In this document: positions 17,046 through 26,701 of the stretch, piece after piece
Layout of the letters: each line of letters opens with the position of its first letter
Position numbering within the stretch: the first letter of the stretch is position 1
Source of the DNA: Pseudomonas oleovorans subsp. oleovorans
GTDB taxonomy: Bacteria > Pseudomonadota > Gammaproteobacteria > Pseudomonadales > Pseudomonadaceae
DNA length: 64,000 nt
Direction of reading: 5' to 3'
Assembly (NCBI RefSeq): GCF_002197815.1
Contig: NZ_NIUB01000009.1
Location: 1-64,000, forward strand
Position numbers and translations under genes: made by a program
The notes under the pieces: generated by a model
What the model saw: only the letters and a program-made list of their open reading frames with translations
Database searches by the model: none
Told to the model about the DNA's origin: nothing

Positions 17046-18446
17046 TCAAAAACAAGCCAACAACTGCTGCCTGTAATGTTGAGAAAAGCTGACCTGATAA
17101 GCTGGCTCAGCTGCAAAAACAGCTAGCGAAATTGTGTTCGTTGCCCCCGACTCAATAGCCTGACCAGCCCGACCTAAGGCTGCACCATCCATCCCATCGA
17201 TATGGCCGGCTGTAACAATCAAGTCAGGGTCCAAATCCGGGGTCGGTATCGAAATCCGTACTTCATTCAATACCGCCAAGTCATCCGGCAAGTCATTTGC
17301 TATTCGCTCCGCAAAGCCCTGCAGTTTTGGTTCCGCCAGCATGAATAGCCATGCTTGGTGATCAGATTCACCTGTGCGCCGAAGCACCCGTCCAAGTACT
17401 TGCCGGTAATGCAGCTCGGTGCGGATACGACTGAGATAGCAGCACACTTGCAGGCGCGGGATGTCGGTGCCTTCGCTGATCATTCCCACGGCGACAATCC
17501 AGCGGCAGCCGCTGCTCCGGAATGCATTGATCACCTGCTGCGCATCTGGGGTTTTGTTGGTCACGATACGGCACTCTTCCCCCATTGCTTCCAGAGCGAG
17601 TGCAACTTGCTGAGCGTGTTCAATATCGGTGGCCACCACCAAACCAGCTGCATCGGGTTTGGTCTGGTGTAGCTCGTTCAGCTTGTTGCGGCCAAGGTCG
17701 AGGGTTGGATTGATCACCTCGTCATGGCGCAGCAGTTCTTCATAGGTGACAGGCGACTCGCCCAACAGCTTGGCTATGCTGGGAAACAGCCTTACGGAAC
17801 TGTCCGCACCCAGTTCTTCCGTGAGTTTCACTTTCTGATTGTCGAGCAGAACAATGCGAGGGGATCGGCACACACCATCCGCAATGGCATCTTTCAAGCC
17901 ATAACGGTAATCGCAGATCAGATACCCCTCGGGCGACGAGTAGCGCGCCAGGGCGATGGCCTTGTCGTCCGAACGCCAGGGCGTACCAGACAGGGCTAAT
18001 GTGAAGGCAGCGCGATCCTGTATCCGGTGCAGTATCTGCTGCCCCCAGGCATTACTGAGCAGGGGATCATGGCCGGCGCAATGGTGGATCTCATCGAAGA
18101 CCACCAGCACTCGGTAGTCATCAAACAGCTGCCAGAATCCCTCATCACGGTATTCCATGGCCTGATAGGTATAGGCGCCACCGACGGCACCTATCTGGCC
18201 GTCGAGACGTCGGCCTAGCACAGTGGCAAAGGTCGAACGAAAACCCTCAACGACCTGGCAGGACGGCGCAAAGCACAGCACCAGATCAATTCTGCCCTGT
18301 TCAATCAGTCTGCTGGCCAGCTCAGCGGCCATGCGCGTCTTCCCAGCCCCCGGCGTTGCCTGGCAAAAGAAGTGCGGCGTGACGGTGAAGTGCTCCAGCG
18401 CCTTGGTGATGCAGTTGTTCTGCCAACTGCGTAGCGATCTACTCAT
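17046..18446 (-). CDS. SF2 DEAD/DEAH helicase, defence candidate
   Basis: A 466-residue superfamily 2 ATPase. Motifs in order: Walker A ATPGAGKT (30-37), Walker B DEIH (118-121), motif III SGTPWR (153-158), GMISEGTDIP (about 321-330), motif VI QVLGRVLRR (349-357). No nuclease, methylase or phospholipase domain is fused; the last 90 residues are not recognised. Its ATG overlaps the stop of the upstream winged-helix gene by four bases, so the two are translated together. Location beside an XRE regulator and a type I R-M system in a mobile island suggests an anti-phage or DNA-processing role; this is inference. The C-terminus may be short compared with relatives. Confidence 0.75.
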   Translation of the reverse strand: MSRSLRSWQNNCITKALEHFTVTPHFFCQATPGAGKTRMAAELASRLIEQGRIDLVLCFAPSCQVVEGFRSTFATVLGRRLDGQIGAVGGAYTYQAMEYRDEGFWQLFDDYRVLVVFDEIHHCAGHDPLLSNAWGQQILHRIQDRAAFTLALSGTPWRSDDKAIALARYSSPEGYLICDYRYGLKDAIADGVCRSPRIVLLDNQKVKLTEELGADSSVRLFPSIAKLLGESPVTYEELLRHDEVINPTLDLGRNKLNELHQTKPDAAGLVVATDIEHAQQVALALEAMGEECRIVTNKTPDAQQVINAFRSSGCRWIVAVGMISEGTDIPRLQVCCYLSRIRTELHYRQVLGRVLRRTGESDHQAWLFMLAEPKLQGFAERIANDLPDDLAVLNEVRISIPTPDLDPDLIVTAGHIDGMDGAALGRAGQAIESGATNTISLAVFAAEPAYQVSFSQHYRQQLLACF

Positions 18447-19033
18447 CGTGGCGTAGCGAGCGTTTTGAGGGTCTTTTCGATGGCGCGTAGATGGCCCAGA
18501 AGACGAGAACTGCGATCCCTAGCCTCCAGGTAATCGCCTTCAACCTTGTCCCGCAAATGTGGCATCTCGTCCAGAAGCAGCTTGAATCGCTCCGCCTCGC
18601 CCATTGAAGTGAGAAAGTCCAAGCGGATTTCCTTGTGGAGCGCCTCCAGCTGCAAATCCGTATTGGCTGATGGCTTAAGCGGCAAAGCTTCCACGTCGAA
18701 AACTGCCGTGTCTGGTTCGGGCATTCCGGCAGCCATCAGGCTGTTCTCAAAACCGTTTTCGATCAGTTCCAGTTGCAGATGTGCCGGAATCGGCTGCAGG
18801 TGGTAGACCTGCCCTCGAACACGACGATCCTCATCCTGCGCAACCCAGCCCGCGCGCACTAATCGACGAATCTGCTCATACACATAGCGGCGCACATCGG
18901 TGATACGAAAATGTGTGCCACTCAGGCGAGCGGCATAGGCATCGCGCAGTTCACGGGTCGTAAAGGTTGTACGCCCTTGCTCCTGAAGCAGCTCATACAG
19001 ACGCCTGTCGAAGATAAACGAGGCCGATTTCAT
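18443..19033 (-). CDS. winged-helix protein with C-terminal coiled coil, helicase partner
   Basis: A 196-residue protein if started at 19033 (MKSASFIFDRRLYELL); a start at 19120 would add 29 residues without domain character and run into the regulatory gap. Residues about 1-75 look like a winged helix (FTTRELRDAYAARL, VYEQIRRLVRAGWVAQDEDR, VYHLQP wing). The last 80 residues are rich in charged helix (LEALHKEIRLDFLTSMGEAE through LLGHLRAIEKTLKTL), probably a coiled coil. Its stop overlaps the helicase start by four bases. I infer a DNA-recognition or dimerisation subunit feeding the helicase. I do not recognise a named family. Confidence 0.6.
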   Translation of the reverse strand: MKSASFIFDRRLYELLQEQGRTTFTTRELRDAYAARLSGTHFRITDVRRYVYEQIRRLVRAGWVAQDEDRRVRGQVYHLQPIPAHLQLELIENGFENSLMAAGMPEPDTAVFDVEALPLKPSANTDLQLEALHKEIRLDFLTSMGEAERFKLLLDEMPHLRDKVEGDYLEARDRSSRLLGHLRAIEKTLKTLATPR

Positions 19034-19110
19034 TGAGGCACCAGAAGAGTTAACGCGAAAGAAATGCGGATTATAGTCCGTGGCCTGTGTGTCCGCAAAC
19101 GCACGATAGT

Positions 19111-19137
19111 GCCGCCTCAAGTTGAATTGAGACGGTC
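19111..19137. promoter_or_regulatory. inverted repeat before the XRE gene, likely autoregulatory operator
   Basis: CTCAA and TTGAG face each other around GTTGAA (19116-19131) a few bases before the XRE start, in the roughly 100-bp gap between the divergent wHTH and XRE genes. A further TTGAGGC lies at 19033-19039 near the opposite start. Controller proteins of this size usually bind such symmetric sites; binding here is inferred. Confidence 0.35.
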
Positions 19138-19359
19138 ATGGATAAGTTGGCGAAAGCGTTAGGGGAACGCATTCGAGTGCAGAGGAAAGCTTGCCGGATT
19201 TCCCAGGATGCACTCGCGCTGTCCTGTAACATCGACCGCAGCTACATGGGCCGAATAGAACGTGGTGAGGTCAACATCACGGTCGAGAAGCTATACCGCA
19301 TCGCAGGCGAACTCGCCTGCGATCCCTCAAGCCTTCTTCCACGGCCGTCTGAAGTTTAG
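19138..19359 (+). CDS. XRE/Cro-family small transcription regulator
   Basis: A 73-residue protein that is nearly all HTH_3 domain: LGERIRVQRKACRISQDALA, then CNIDRSYMGRIERGEVNITV with the recognition helix, and LYRIAGELACDPSSLL. Size and form match controller (C) proteins of R-M systems and stand-alone XRE regulators in defence islands. It is divergent from the wHTH-helicase pair and convergent with hsdR (31 bp between stops), so it could control either; the shared upstream gap favours the wHTH-helicase operon. Confidence 0.75.
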   Translation: MDKLAKALGERIRVQRKACRISQDALALSCNIDRSYMGRIERGEVNITVEKLYRIAGELACDPSSLLPRPSEV

Positions 19360-19390
19360 CCAGCGCAAGTAATGCCACCGCGCAAGAAAT

Positions 19391-22300
19391 TCAGACAGCA
19401 GCGCCGCTGTTACTTTGTCCCAAGTCGCCAGCCGACGTCAGCATCTTCAAAATCACCAACGCAAATGCCCGGCTTTTGGTTTCGTTGTCCAGCACTTCCA
19501 GCGACAGCTTTTCGTGGTCGGTCATGGCGTCGAGTACGGTGTCGAGCACGCGCTTGGGGAACAGGCCGTGCATCACTTGCTCCACCGAGTGGCTGTTCAC
19601 CTGGGCCATCACATCCTCTTGGCGGCTGATGCGCTGGGCGATGCCGGTGAGGAATTGCAGTTGGTCGTCGTCGCTCACTTCGGCACCGAAGATGTCGTTC
19701 AGCGCCTCGATGATTTCTGACAGGCGCTTTTTCTCTGGGTCATGCGGTTTACCGCTGCCCACGTCACTGCCGGGCTTGAGGGTGTACTCGCCTTCTTCTT
19801 CGCTCAAGCGCAGTTGGTGCTCGGCGCGTTTGCTCAGGCGGTAGTGGCTCAGTTGCAGCTCGCCCACGTCCACGTCGTCTTGTAGCAGGCGATCCACGCG
19901 CAGCAGCGGGTGCAGGTGCTTGGCGTACACGCAGAGCTGCTCCAGCTCGCGGTCCTCATAGGGCACGATCTGCGAGAGGAACTCGTACAGGCGCACAAAG
20001 CTCTGCAGGTTCTTGCGGAACAGGTCGAGCTGGTCCACCTGCTCGCCGGCCTCTTTCAGCGCGTGCTCAGCTTTTTTCAGGCCGGCGCTGTCACCGTTGG
20101 CTTCGGCTGTACGCTTGTAATCCAACGCCTGCTGGCGCGACTCCAGCGAGAAGGCATAACGCTTGGCAAAGCGCTCCTTGGCCGGTGTGCAGTAGTAACT
20201 CAGCTTGCTGGCCGCCGCCTTGGGGTCGAAGAAGGCCAGCGCAAACGCCGCCACTTCCTCCCAGTGGTAAATGCCCTCGGCATCCAGCTTCTTCTGCAGG
20301 TCATAGATGAGCTGCGGGTCGGTCACGTCGGTCAGCTCGGCCTTGGTGTAGTACGGCAGGAAGGCGTCGAGAATGTCCTGGGCGTCGTTGAAGAAGTCGA
20401 GGATGAAGGTGGGTTTGCTGTCGCCGAAGGTGCGGTTCAGCCGCGACAGGGTTTGCACGCAGTCCACGCCCTGCAGCTTCTTGTCCACGTACATCGCGCA
20501 CAGCTTGGGCTGATCGAAGCCGGTCTGGTACTTGTTGGCGGCGATCATCACGTTGAAGTCCTGGGTGTCGAAGGCTTCCGCCAGGTCGCGCCCGTTCAGG
20601 CCGGGGTTGAGCAGGCTGCTGCTTTCCGTCACCTCTTCGGGGATCACCCCATCCGGCAGCACACTGCCGGAGAAGGCCACCAGCGGGTGCACATCGGTGT
20701 AGCCCATCTGCTGCACATAGGCCTGCACTGCCAACTGGTAACGCACTGCTTCCTGCCGGCTGCTGGTGACCACCATGGCCTTGGCCTGGCCGCCCAGCAG
20801 GTGGCGGATATTGGCGCGGAAGTGCTCGACGATCACCTCGACCTTCTGGCTGATGTTGTACGGGTGCAGGCGCACCCAGCGCGCCAGCTTCATGCGCGCC
20901 TTCTTCGAGTCCACTTCCTCGTCGTCGCCGTCCGGGTGGGCGATCTTCCAGGCGGTGCTGTAGGTGGTGTAGTTCTGCAGCACGTCGAGGATGAAACCTT
21001 CCTCGATGGCCTGGCGCATGGAGTACAGGTGGAATGCCTCGGGCTTGTTGTCGGCACTTGCCGGCAGCGCCGGGTTGGCCGGGCGCCCGAACAGCTCCAG
21101 GGTCTTGGCCTTGGGCGTGGCGGTAAAGGCGTAGTAGCTGATGCGCTCGTTGGGCGCACGGGCGGCCACGGCGGCGTCCAGCAGTTCTTCGGCGCTGATC
21201 TCTTCGGCATCCGGCGCATCGCTGCCGAGAATCTGCTTGAGCTTGCTGGCCGATGAGCCGGTCTGCGAGGAGTGCGCCTCGTCAGCGATCACCGCATAGC
21301 GGCCGCTGGCCAGCTTGGGGTACTTGTCCAGGGCATCGAACAATGCCGGAAAGGTCTGGATGGTGACGATGATGATGCGCGTCTGCTCGGCCAGCGCCTC
21401 GGCCAGTTGCTCGGATTTGCTCTGGCTGCCGATATCGCGGGTGATGCACTTGACCACGCCCTGGGCGTGCTCGAACTGGTAGATGGTGTCCTGCAGCTGC
21501 TTGTCCAGCACGGTGCGGTCGGTAATCACGATCACCGAGTTGAACAGGCGCTGGCCCTCGGCATCGTAGAGCGAGGCCAGTTGATGCGCCGTCCAGGCAA
21601 TCGAGTTGGACTTGCCCGAGCCTGCGCTGTGCTGGATCAGGTAACGCTTGCCCGGCCCTTCGGCGCGGGTGGTCTCGATCAGCGTGTTGACCACTTCCCA
21701 CTGGTGGTAGCGCGGGAAGATCAGGGTTTCCTTGGTGACGCGCTTGCCGTCTGCATCTTCCTTCACGCTCTTCTGCAGATGCAGGAAGCGGCCCAGCACC
21801 TTCAGCCAGGCATCCGGTTGGAACAGGCGCTGCCACAGGTAGCCGGTGGCGTACTGGCTGTCATCCGGCGCAGGCGGGTTGCCGGCACCGCCGTCGAGGC
21901 TGCCGAGGTTGAACGGCAAAAAGAAGGTGTCCTTGCCGGCCAGCTGGGTGGTCATCGCCACTTCATCCTGGCTCACGGCAAAGTGCACCAGCGCGCCGCG
22001 CTTGAAGCTCAAGAGCGGCTCGGGCTTGCGCGTGAGCGGGTCTTTCACCGGGCGGTCGTAGCGGTACTGGCGTTTGGCGTTTTCCACGCTCTGCTTGAAC
22101 TCGCTTTTCAGCTCCAGCGTGGCGACAGGAATGCCGTTGACGAACAGCACCAGATCCAGACGGGGGTTGTATTCCCCCTCGCGGAAGTGAGGGGAATAAG
22201 ACACCTCCGGCACCACGCGCAGGCGGTTGCACTGGTAGCGTTTGAGGGTGTCCGGGTTCATGCCGTGGTCGGGCTTGAAGCTGCACACCTCGATCTTCAC

Positions 22301-22579
22301 CCCCGGCAGCTTGAAGCCATGGCGCAGCACATCCAGGGTGCCGTCCTGCTCCAGCTCGCGCACCAGCTTCTGCACCAGCACGCCTTCCGGGTTGTTGGGG
22401 TTGGCCTTGGCGAACTTGTCCCAGCGCTCGGGCCAAGCCTCCTTCAAGTAACCAAGAAAGTCCTCGGTATACAGGGCCGTGGAACGGTCGTAGCCGCTGG
22501 CCGGGCCGGTGAGCCAACCCTGGGCGACCATCGCGGTGATGATGTCCTGCTGGAATTGGGCTTCCTTGCTGTCCGCCAT
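19391..22579 (-). CDS. hsdR: type I restriction enzyme, endonuclease/translocase subunit HsdR
   Basis: A 1062-residue motor-nuclease subunit that translocates and cuts DNA lacking the methyl mark. The N-terminal nuclease has D142 in NPRLDLVLF and ELK at 156-158, the PD-(D/E)xK core. The SF2 motor has Walker A SAGSGKS (318-324) and DEAH (433-436), with FTATPKAKTL as motif III. The helical C-terminal part contacts the methylase. It starts directly after the hsdS stop (TAA then ATG), so it is translationally coupled. Length and motifs are complete and no frame damage is seen, so it should be active. Confidence 0.92.
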   Translation of the reverse strand: MADSKEAQFQQDIITAMVAQGWLTGPASGYDRSTALYTEDFLGYLKEAWPERWDKFAKANPNNPEGVLVQKLVRELEQDGTLDVLRHGFKLPGVKIEVCSFKPDHGMNPDTLKRYQCNRLRVVPEVSYSPHFREGEYNPRLDLVLFVNGIPVATLELKSEFKQSVENAKRQYRYDRPVKDPLTRKPEPLLSFKRGALVHFAVSQDEVAMTTQLAGKDTFFLPFNLGSLDGGAGNPPAPDDSQYATGYLWQRLFQPDAWLKVLGRFLHLQKSVKEDADGKRVTKETLIFPRYHQWEVVNTLIETTRAEGPGKRYLIQHSAGSGKSNSIAWTAHQLASLYDAEGQRLFNSVIVITDRTVLDKQLQDTIYQFEHAQGVVKCITRDIGSQSKSEQLAEALAEQTRIIIVTIQTFPALFDALDKYPKLASGRYAVIADEAHSSQTGSSASKLKQILGSDAPDAEEISAEELLDAAVAARAPNERISYYAFTATPKAKTLELFGRPANPALPASADNKPEAFHLYSMRQAIEEGFILDVLQNYTTYSTAWKIAHPDGDDEEVDSKKARMKLARWVRLHPYNISQKVEVIVEHFRANIRHLLGGQAKAMVVTSSRQEAVRYQLAVQAYVQQMGYTDVHPLVAFSGSVLPDGVIPEEVTESSSLLNPGLNGRDLAEAFDTQDFNVMIAANKYQTGFDQPKLCAMYVDKKLQGVDCVQTLSRLNRTFGDSKPTFILDFFNDAQDILDAFLPYYTKAELTDVTDPQLIYDLQKKLDAEGIYHWEEVAAFALAFFDPKAAASKLSYYCTPAKERFAKRYAFSLESRQQALDYKRTAEANGDSAGLKKAEHALKEAGEQVDQLDLFRKNLQSFVRLYEFLSQIVPYEDRELEQLCVYAKHLHPLLRVDRLLQDDVDVGELQLSHYRLSKRAEHQLRLSEEEGEYTLKPGSDVGSGKPHDPEKKRLSEIIEALNDIFGAEVSDDDQLQFLTGIAQRISRQEDVMAQVNSHSVEQVMHGLFPKRVLDTVLDAMTDHEKLSLEVLDNETKSRAFALVILKMLTSAGDLGQSNSGAAV

Positions 22580-24037
22580 TTAGTTGGCCTCTGTTACTTC
22601 TAATTTTGGGGCTTGGTTGATGGCCGGCGGCTGCCAACCGCGAACATCGATTTTGCCGGTAACGGCGGCGGAGATCAGGGCGGAGCGACGCTCTTGGAGA
22701 AGCTCGACTGCAGAGCCACCTTCGGAGATCAACGCATCAATTTCTCCTACCAGCTTGTTGATGTACTCGGCGATGGCAACTTGCTCGTGGCTCGGGGGCA
22801 CAGCTAGCCAAAAGGCGAGCAAGGATGACTGTGGCAAATTATTGGCCAATCCATTTCCGCCACTCAGCGCTTGTTCTATCTGGGCCCGCATAAACTGAGC
22901 ATTCATCACCCAAACAAAAAAGGAACTGCTGATCTTTGCCTCCAAGTGGAGGCGAAAGATCTTGTCAGAAAGCATCAGCTTCTCGCGAACCTCTCCAAGC
23001 AGCGCAGTGGAACCTACTAATTCAGGTGAACCGCTTGCCCGGGACATCAATATATCGCCAGCACGAACTTCGTATTCAGCTACCGGCTCCAGCCAAGCAG
23101 GCAATGTCTTGTTCTCGGAAGGGTCGAATACCCCTCGATTGACACAACCAGCTTTTAGTACTCCCCAGGCATCCTCATCAGCAGGGTTTGCCTCGCATTC
23201 GGGGCTCCAGCCTTGCTCGATGGCACTAATTACCCGTCGGACAGAACAAACATCCCAATGCGCCGGCACCTCGCCCAGCCACTCTACGCCGGAGTCTTTC
23301 ATCGGCACCGTCGGGTCGAGGCCTTTGGTTACGGCGCGGGAGATTACGGCCTGGCGCTTTTCCTTGAGCAGCTCGATCAGGCGCTGCTGCTCTTCGATCA
23401 GTGCGTCGATGCGGGCGGTTTCGTGGTCGAGGAAGCGGGCGATTTGGGTTTGTTCGGCAACTGGCGCAACTGGCATCGATAAAGAGCCGAACTGCTCATA
23501 TGTAATTGTCCTCCCCTCTCTAATCCCAGTTGTTACAGACTGCAAAGCGGAGATGTAAGAGGCGTCTTTGAATAGATATCTGAGATAGCCAGGATTTAGA
23601 TTTCTCTCATCTTTTCGCCGGAGAACGGTATATGCTGGACTAACACATCCATCATATGCTGAATGCTCAATACCCCCTTGAAAGGATCTGAGGCTAATAA
23701 CAAAGTCGTTAGACTTTACGGCTCGGAAATTCTCAGTACCAGAAAGCGCCAAAACAACTTTTGTGTCATTCCTTTCCATGAAATCTTTTTGAGGAATAAC
23801 ACCGTATGCTTGGGTAGCAGCTAGCTGCTCAGCATCTGCGCTGGCCGACTCTCTAACATTGCCGAACATTCGCTTAGCAATGAACACAGCCCAGTGCCCG
23901 GGAATCTCTCCCAGCCATTCCACACCGGAATCCTTATAAGCCGGATATGCCGGAAAACTACTCGGGCTTTCCCTGCTCTCGCCCTGCGGGCCAACGGCAA
24001 AGCCGTTGTTCAAATTTGCTCCCGACAAATTTGTCAT
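22580..24037 (-). CDS. hsdS: type I R-M specificity subunit HsdS
   Basis: A 485-residue DNA-recognition subunit with two target-recognition domains. The parallel entry motifs [15 protein letters not shown] (about residue 35) and [15 protein letters not shown] (about 248) mark the two halves, each followed by a variable domain and a conserved helical spacer ([20 protein letters not shown] in the first, [16 protein letters not shown] in the second). Base composition falls in the recognition domains (for example 23490-23830), as expected from exchange of such domains. The start overlaps the hsdM stop by four bases. The recognised sequence cannot be read from the protein. Confidence 0.92.
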   Translation of the reverse strand: MTNLSGANLNNGFAVGPQGESRESPSSFPAYPAYKDSGVEWLGEIPGHWAVFIAKRMFGNVRESASADAEQLAATQAYGVIPQKDFMERNDTKVVLALSGTENFRAVKSNDFVISLRSFQGGIEHSAYDGCVSPAYTVLRRKDERNLNPGYLRYLFKDASYISALQSVTTGIREGRTITYEQFGSLSMPVAPVAEQTQIARFLDHETARIDALIEEQQRLIELLKEKRQAVISRAVTKGLDPTVPMKDSGVEWLGEVPAHWDVCSVRRVISAIEQGWSPECEANPADEDAWGVLKAGCVNRGVFDPSENKTLPAWLEPVAEYEVRAGDILMSRASGSPELVGSTALLGEVREKLMLSDKIFRLHLEAKISSSFFVWVMNAQFMRAQIEQALSGGNGLANNLPQSSLLAFWLAVPPSHEQVAIAEYINKLVGEIDALISEGGSAVELLQERRSALISAAVTGKIDVRGWQPPAINQAPKLEVTEAN

Positions 24038-26010
24038 GCCGACAGCCCCTCTATCATCTGCTTGATGCGGTCGGTGCAGGCTTTAAGGTCGCGGTCGATC
24101 TCTTCCAGCGGGCGCGGCGGCTGGAATACATAGAAGTGGCGGTTGAAAGGAATCTCGAAGCCGACCACACCGACTTCGCCATCCTTTTCATCACGCTTGC
24201 TCTCGTCGATCCAGGCATCCGGCACATGGAGTTTTACTTCGCGCTCGAAGTAGTCGTATACCGACTCGCCCAGCGGCACGTTCTCGTTGTCGCGCAGGCC
24301 GGCATCGGCTTCCGGCTGGCCTTTGACCATGCAGATATCCGCTTCCGGGTCGCGCTCGCTCAGTGCGTTGAGGATGGCCTTCAGCTCGGGTGTGCTGGGC
24401 GATACGTCGTGGGCGTTGAGCGATTTTTTCAGCAGCTTGCTGAACTGCTCGCGGTTGCGGTGCAGCAGGCTGGCATCCATGGCCTGCAGGGCTTCGGTCA
24501 GGCGCTGGCGCGCCGGGGCTTCCAGTTTCTCGATGGCTTTTTCTTCCAGCACCTTGGCGATGCGCTCCGGGCTTACCTGGAAGTTCAGGCGCAGCGGACG
24601 CTCGACGGTGATACGCCGGTAGCCGAAGGCTTCAACGGGGAAGATTTTGCTCTGCGCAGTTTCCTCGAAGCGGCCATACAGGCGCACCAGTTCGTCGATC
24701 TGCTCCTCGGTGAGGTACTGGCGCTTGCTGCCCAGCGACTTGCGCATCTTGGCGAAGTGCTGGCTGCCGTCGATCAGCTGCACCTTGCCCTGGCGCACGG
24801 CGGCCTTGTGGTTGCTCAGCACCCATACATAGGTGGCGATGCCGGTGTTGTAGAACATGTCGGTGGGCAGGGCGATGATGGCTTCGACCAGATCGTTCTG
24901 CAGCAGGTAGCGGCGAATCTCCGACTCACCCGAACCGGCACCGCCGGTAAACAGCGGCGAGCCGTTGAGGATGATGCCGATGCGCGAACCGCCTTCACGC
25001 GGGTCACGCATCTTGCTGACCAGGTGCAACAGGAACAGCAGCGAGCCATCGGACACACGCGGCAGGCCGGGGCCGAAGCGGCCGTTGAAGCCTTTTTCGC
25101 TGTGCTCGTCGGTGATCTGCTTCTGGACCTTCTTCCACTCCACGCCGAACGGCGGGTTGCTGAGCATAAAGTCGAAGCGCTTGTCGGCGAGCTGGTCGTC
25201 GGACAGGGTGTTGCCCAGCTTGATGTTGGATACGTCCTGGCCCTTGATCAGCATGTCCGCCTTGCAGATGGCGTAGGACTCGGGGTTGAGCTCCTGGCCA
25301 TGCAGCGACACGGTGACCTGCTGGCTGATGGACTGGATGTACTCGTCGCCCTCGGAAAGGAATCCGCCGGTCCCGGCAGTCGGATCGTAGATGGTGACGA
25401 TGCTGTTGGGCTTGAGCTTGTCGTCCTGCCCGGTGATTACCAGCGAGGTGGTCAGGTGTACGATATCTCGCGGGGTGAAGTGCTCCCCAGCGGTTTCGTT
25501 GGAGCTTTCCGCGAACTTGCGGATCAGCTCTTCGAAGATGATGCCCATGCCGAAGTTGCTGATGCGCTCGGGGCTCAGGTCGGTGGCGGCGAAGCGCTGC
25601 ACCACCTGATACAGCAGGTTGGCGGCAGAGAGCTGCTGCACGAAGTCTTCAAAGTGAAAGTGCTCGAAGATCTCGCGGGCATCCTTGCTGAAGGACTGCA
25701 CATAGCTCATCAGGTCGGCGGCGGTCTGGGTGTCGGACAGGGTGCCGAGGGTCAGCGGCGAGGCGTTGAAGAACTGTTGGCCAGCGGCGCGTAGCAGGAT
25801 CATCTCGCGCACGGTATCGGGACGGCCTTCCTGCGCAAAGGTCTGCTTGATCACCTCATCCTTGGTCGGCGCCAGCACGCATTCCATCCGGCGCAACAGG
25901 GTAAACGGCAGGATGATGCGACCGTACTGGGACTGCTTGAAGTCACCGCGCAGCAGGTCGGCAATCGACCAGAGAAAGGCGGCCGTCTGGGAATGGTTTT
26001 CCGTATTCAC
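24034..26010 (-). CDS. hsdM: type I R-M DNA methyltransferase subunit HsdM
   Basis: A 658-residue N6-adenine methylase subunit. The helical N-terminal HsdM domain begins [19 protein letters not shown]; the catalytic domain has AdoMet motif [11 protein letters not shown] (209-218) and motif IV NPPF (285-288). A C-terminal helical region completes the family architecture; at 658 residues it is longer than the classic 500-residue form but matches the subgroup that pairs with this HsdR. First gene of hsdMSR. It lies 55 bp after gmtX with no visible terminator, so it may be transcribed together with the GMT genes. Confidence 0.92.
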   Translation of the reverse strand: MNTENHSQTAAFLWSIADLLRGDFKQSQYGRIILPFTLLRRMECVLAPTKDEVIKQTFAQEGRPDTVREMILLRAAGQQFFNASPLTLGTLSDTQTAADLMSYVQSFSKDAREIFEHFHFEDFVQQLSAANLLYQVVQRFAATDLSPERISNFGMGIIFEELIRKFAESSNETAGEHFTPRDIVHLTTSLVITGQDDKLKPNSIVTIYDPTAGTGGFLSEGDEYIQSISQQVTVSLHGQELNPESYAICKADMLIKGQDVSNIKLGNTLSDDQLADKRFDFMLSNPPFGVEWKKVQKQITDEHSEKGFNGRFGPGLPRVSDGSLLFLLHLVSKMRDPREGGSRIGIILNGSPLFTGGAGSGESEIRRYLLQNDLVEAIIALPTDMFYNTGIATYVWVLSNHKAAVRQGKVQLIDGSQHFAKMRKSLGSKRQYLTEEQIDELVRLYGRFEETAQSKIFPVEAFGYRRITVERPLRLNFQVSPERIAKVLEEKAIEKLEAPARQRLTEALQAMDASLLHRNREQFSKLLKKSLNAHDVSPSTPELKAILNALSERDPEADICMVKGQPEADAGLRDNENVPLGESVYDYFEREVKLHVPDAWIDESKRDEKDGEVGVVGFEIPFNRHFYVFQPPRPLEEIDRDLKACTDRIKQMIEGLSA

Positions 26011-26065
26011 GCAACTGCTCCTTGGAATACGCGCAAAAACGCGAGTCTAACTTAGATGGCGGTTT

Positions 26066-26701
26066 TCACTTCACCTGCACAGCCAGAACTTTTTCAATGG
26101 CATCACGGAAACCCGGCTTGTGGATCGTCCTTCTCTTCACATCCACCAATTCGCCCCTGCTGCCAATCGACAGCCCCACTAGGCCAAGCGACGCCGGATC
26201 AATCGCAGCTTTCAACGCTGCCAACTCAGCATCATTCAAGAGCGGCCGAGTGGAAACGGCTTGTCCCGCTGTGCTTCCCAGGATGATCGGTGCGCCACTG
26301 TACTTAGCCTTCCGCGACTCCTTGGCCTTGAGCGCCCGCAACTCTTTGGCGAGCAGCCTCACGCTCATGCGCAGCACTGGGTCTTGGATGTGTTCGATCC
26401 AATCATTTGGATCAGCCTTTGTCTTACTGGCCTTGGGCAGCGACACGAGTCTCCAAGACTGGATCAGTTCCCGGTAATGCGCGCCGGTCGTATTGACGAT
26501 GGACTTTTCCCCGGGAACCGGCAGCCCACGGTCTTTGCCAAGGGTGATGATGGTCTTGTAGGAGAAGTCCGAGGAATGCCGCTCATGCAGCAGCCGACAC
26601 GCTTCATTGATGGCTTCCAGGCTGCGCTTGCGGCGGCTATCGCTGGCCTCGCTCATCAGCCGCCCGTAGGTGTCCTGCGGCGAAACAAGTTGGTCACTCA
26701 T
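26066..26701 (-). CDS. gmtX: gamma-mobile-trio protein GmtX
   Basis: A 211-residue soluble protein, the third member of the GMT recombination trio. The N-terminal half has RRKRSLEAINEACRLLHERH, then YKTIITLGKDRGLPVPGEKS and HYRELIQSWR, a likely DNA-binding helical domain; a charged coiled-coil segment follows (LRMSVRLLAKELRALKAKES). The start overlaps the gmtZ stop by eight bases, as in a tightly coupled operon. The assignment rests on the sequence resemblance plus gene order Y-Z-X. Its biochemical activity is not known; a role in island movement is inferred from its constant company. Confidence 0.75.
   Translation of the reverse strand: MSDQLVSPQDTYGRLMSEASDSRRKRSLEAINEACRLLHERHSSDFSYKTIITLGKDRGLPVPGEKSIVNTTGAHYRELIQSWRLVSLPKASKTKADPNDWIEHIQDPVLRMSVRLLAKELRALKAKESRKAKYSGAPIILGSTAGQAVSTRPLLNDAELAALKAAIDPASLGLVGLSIGSRGELVDVKRRTIHKPGFRDAIEKVLAVQVK

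Noticed and set aside
16871..17116. Minus-strand frame overlapping the helicase end as a frameshifted extension of it
   Set aside because: It shows no recognisable helicase C-terminal pattern and no start signal; I could not support a frameshift.
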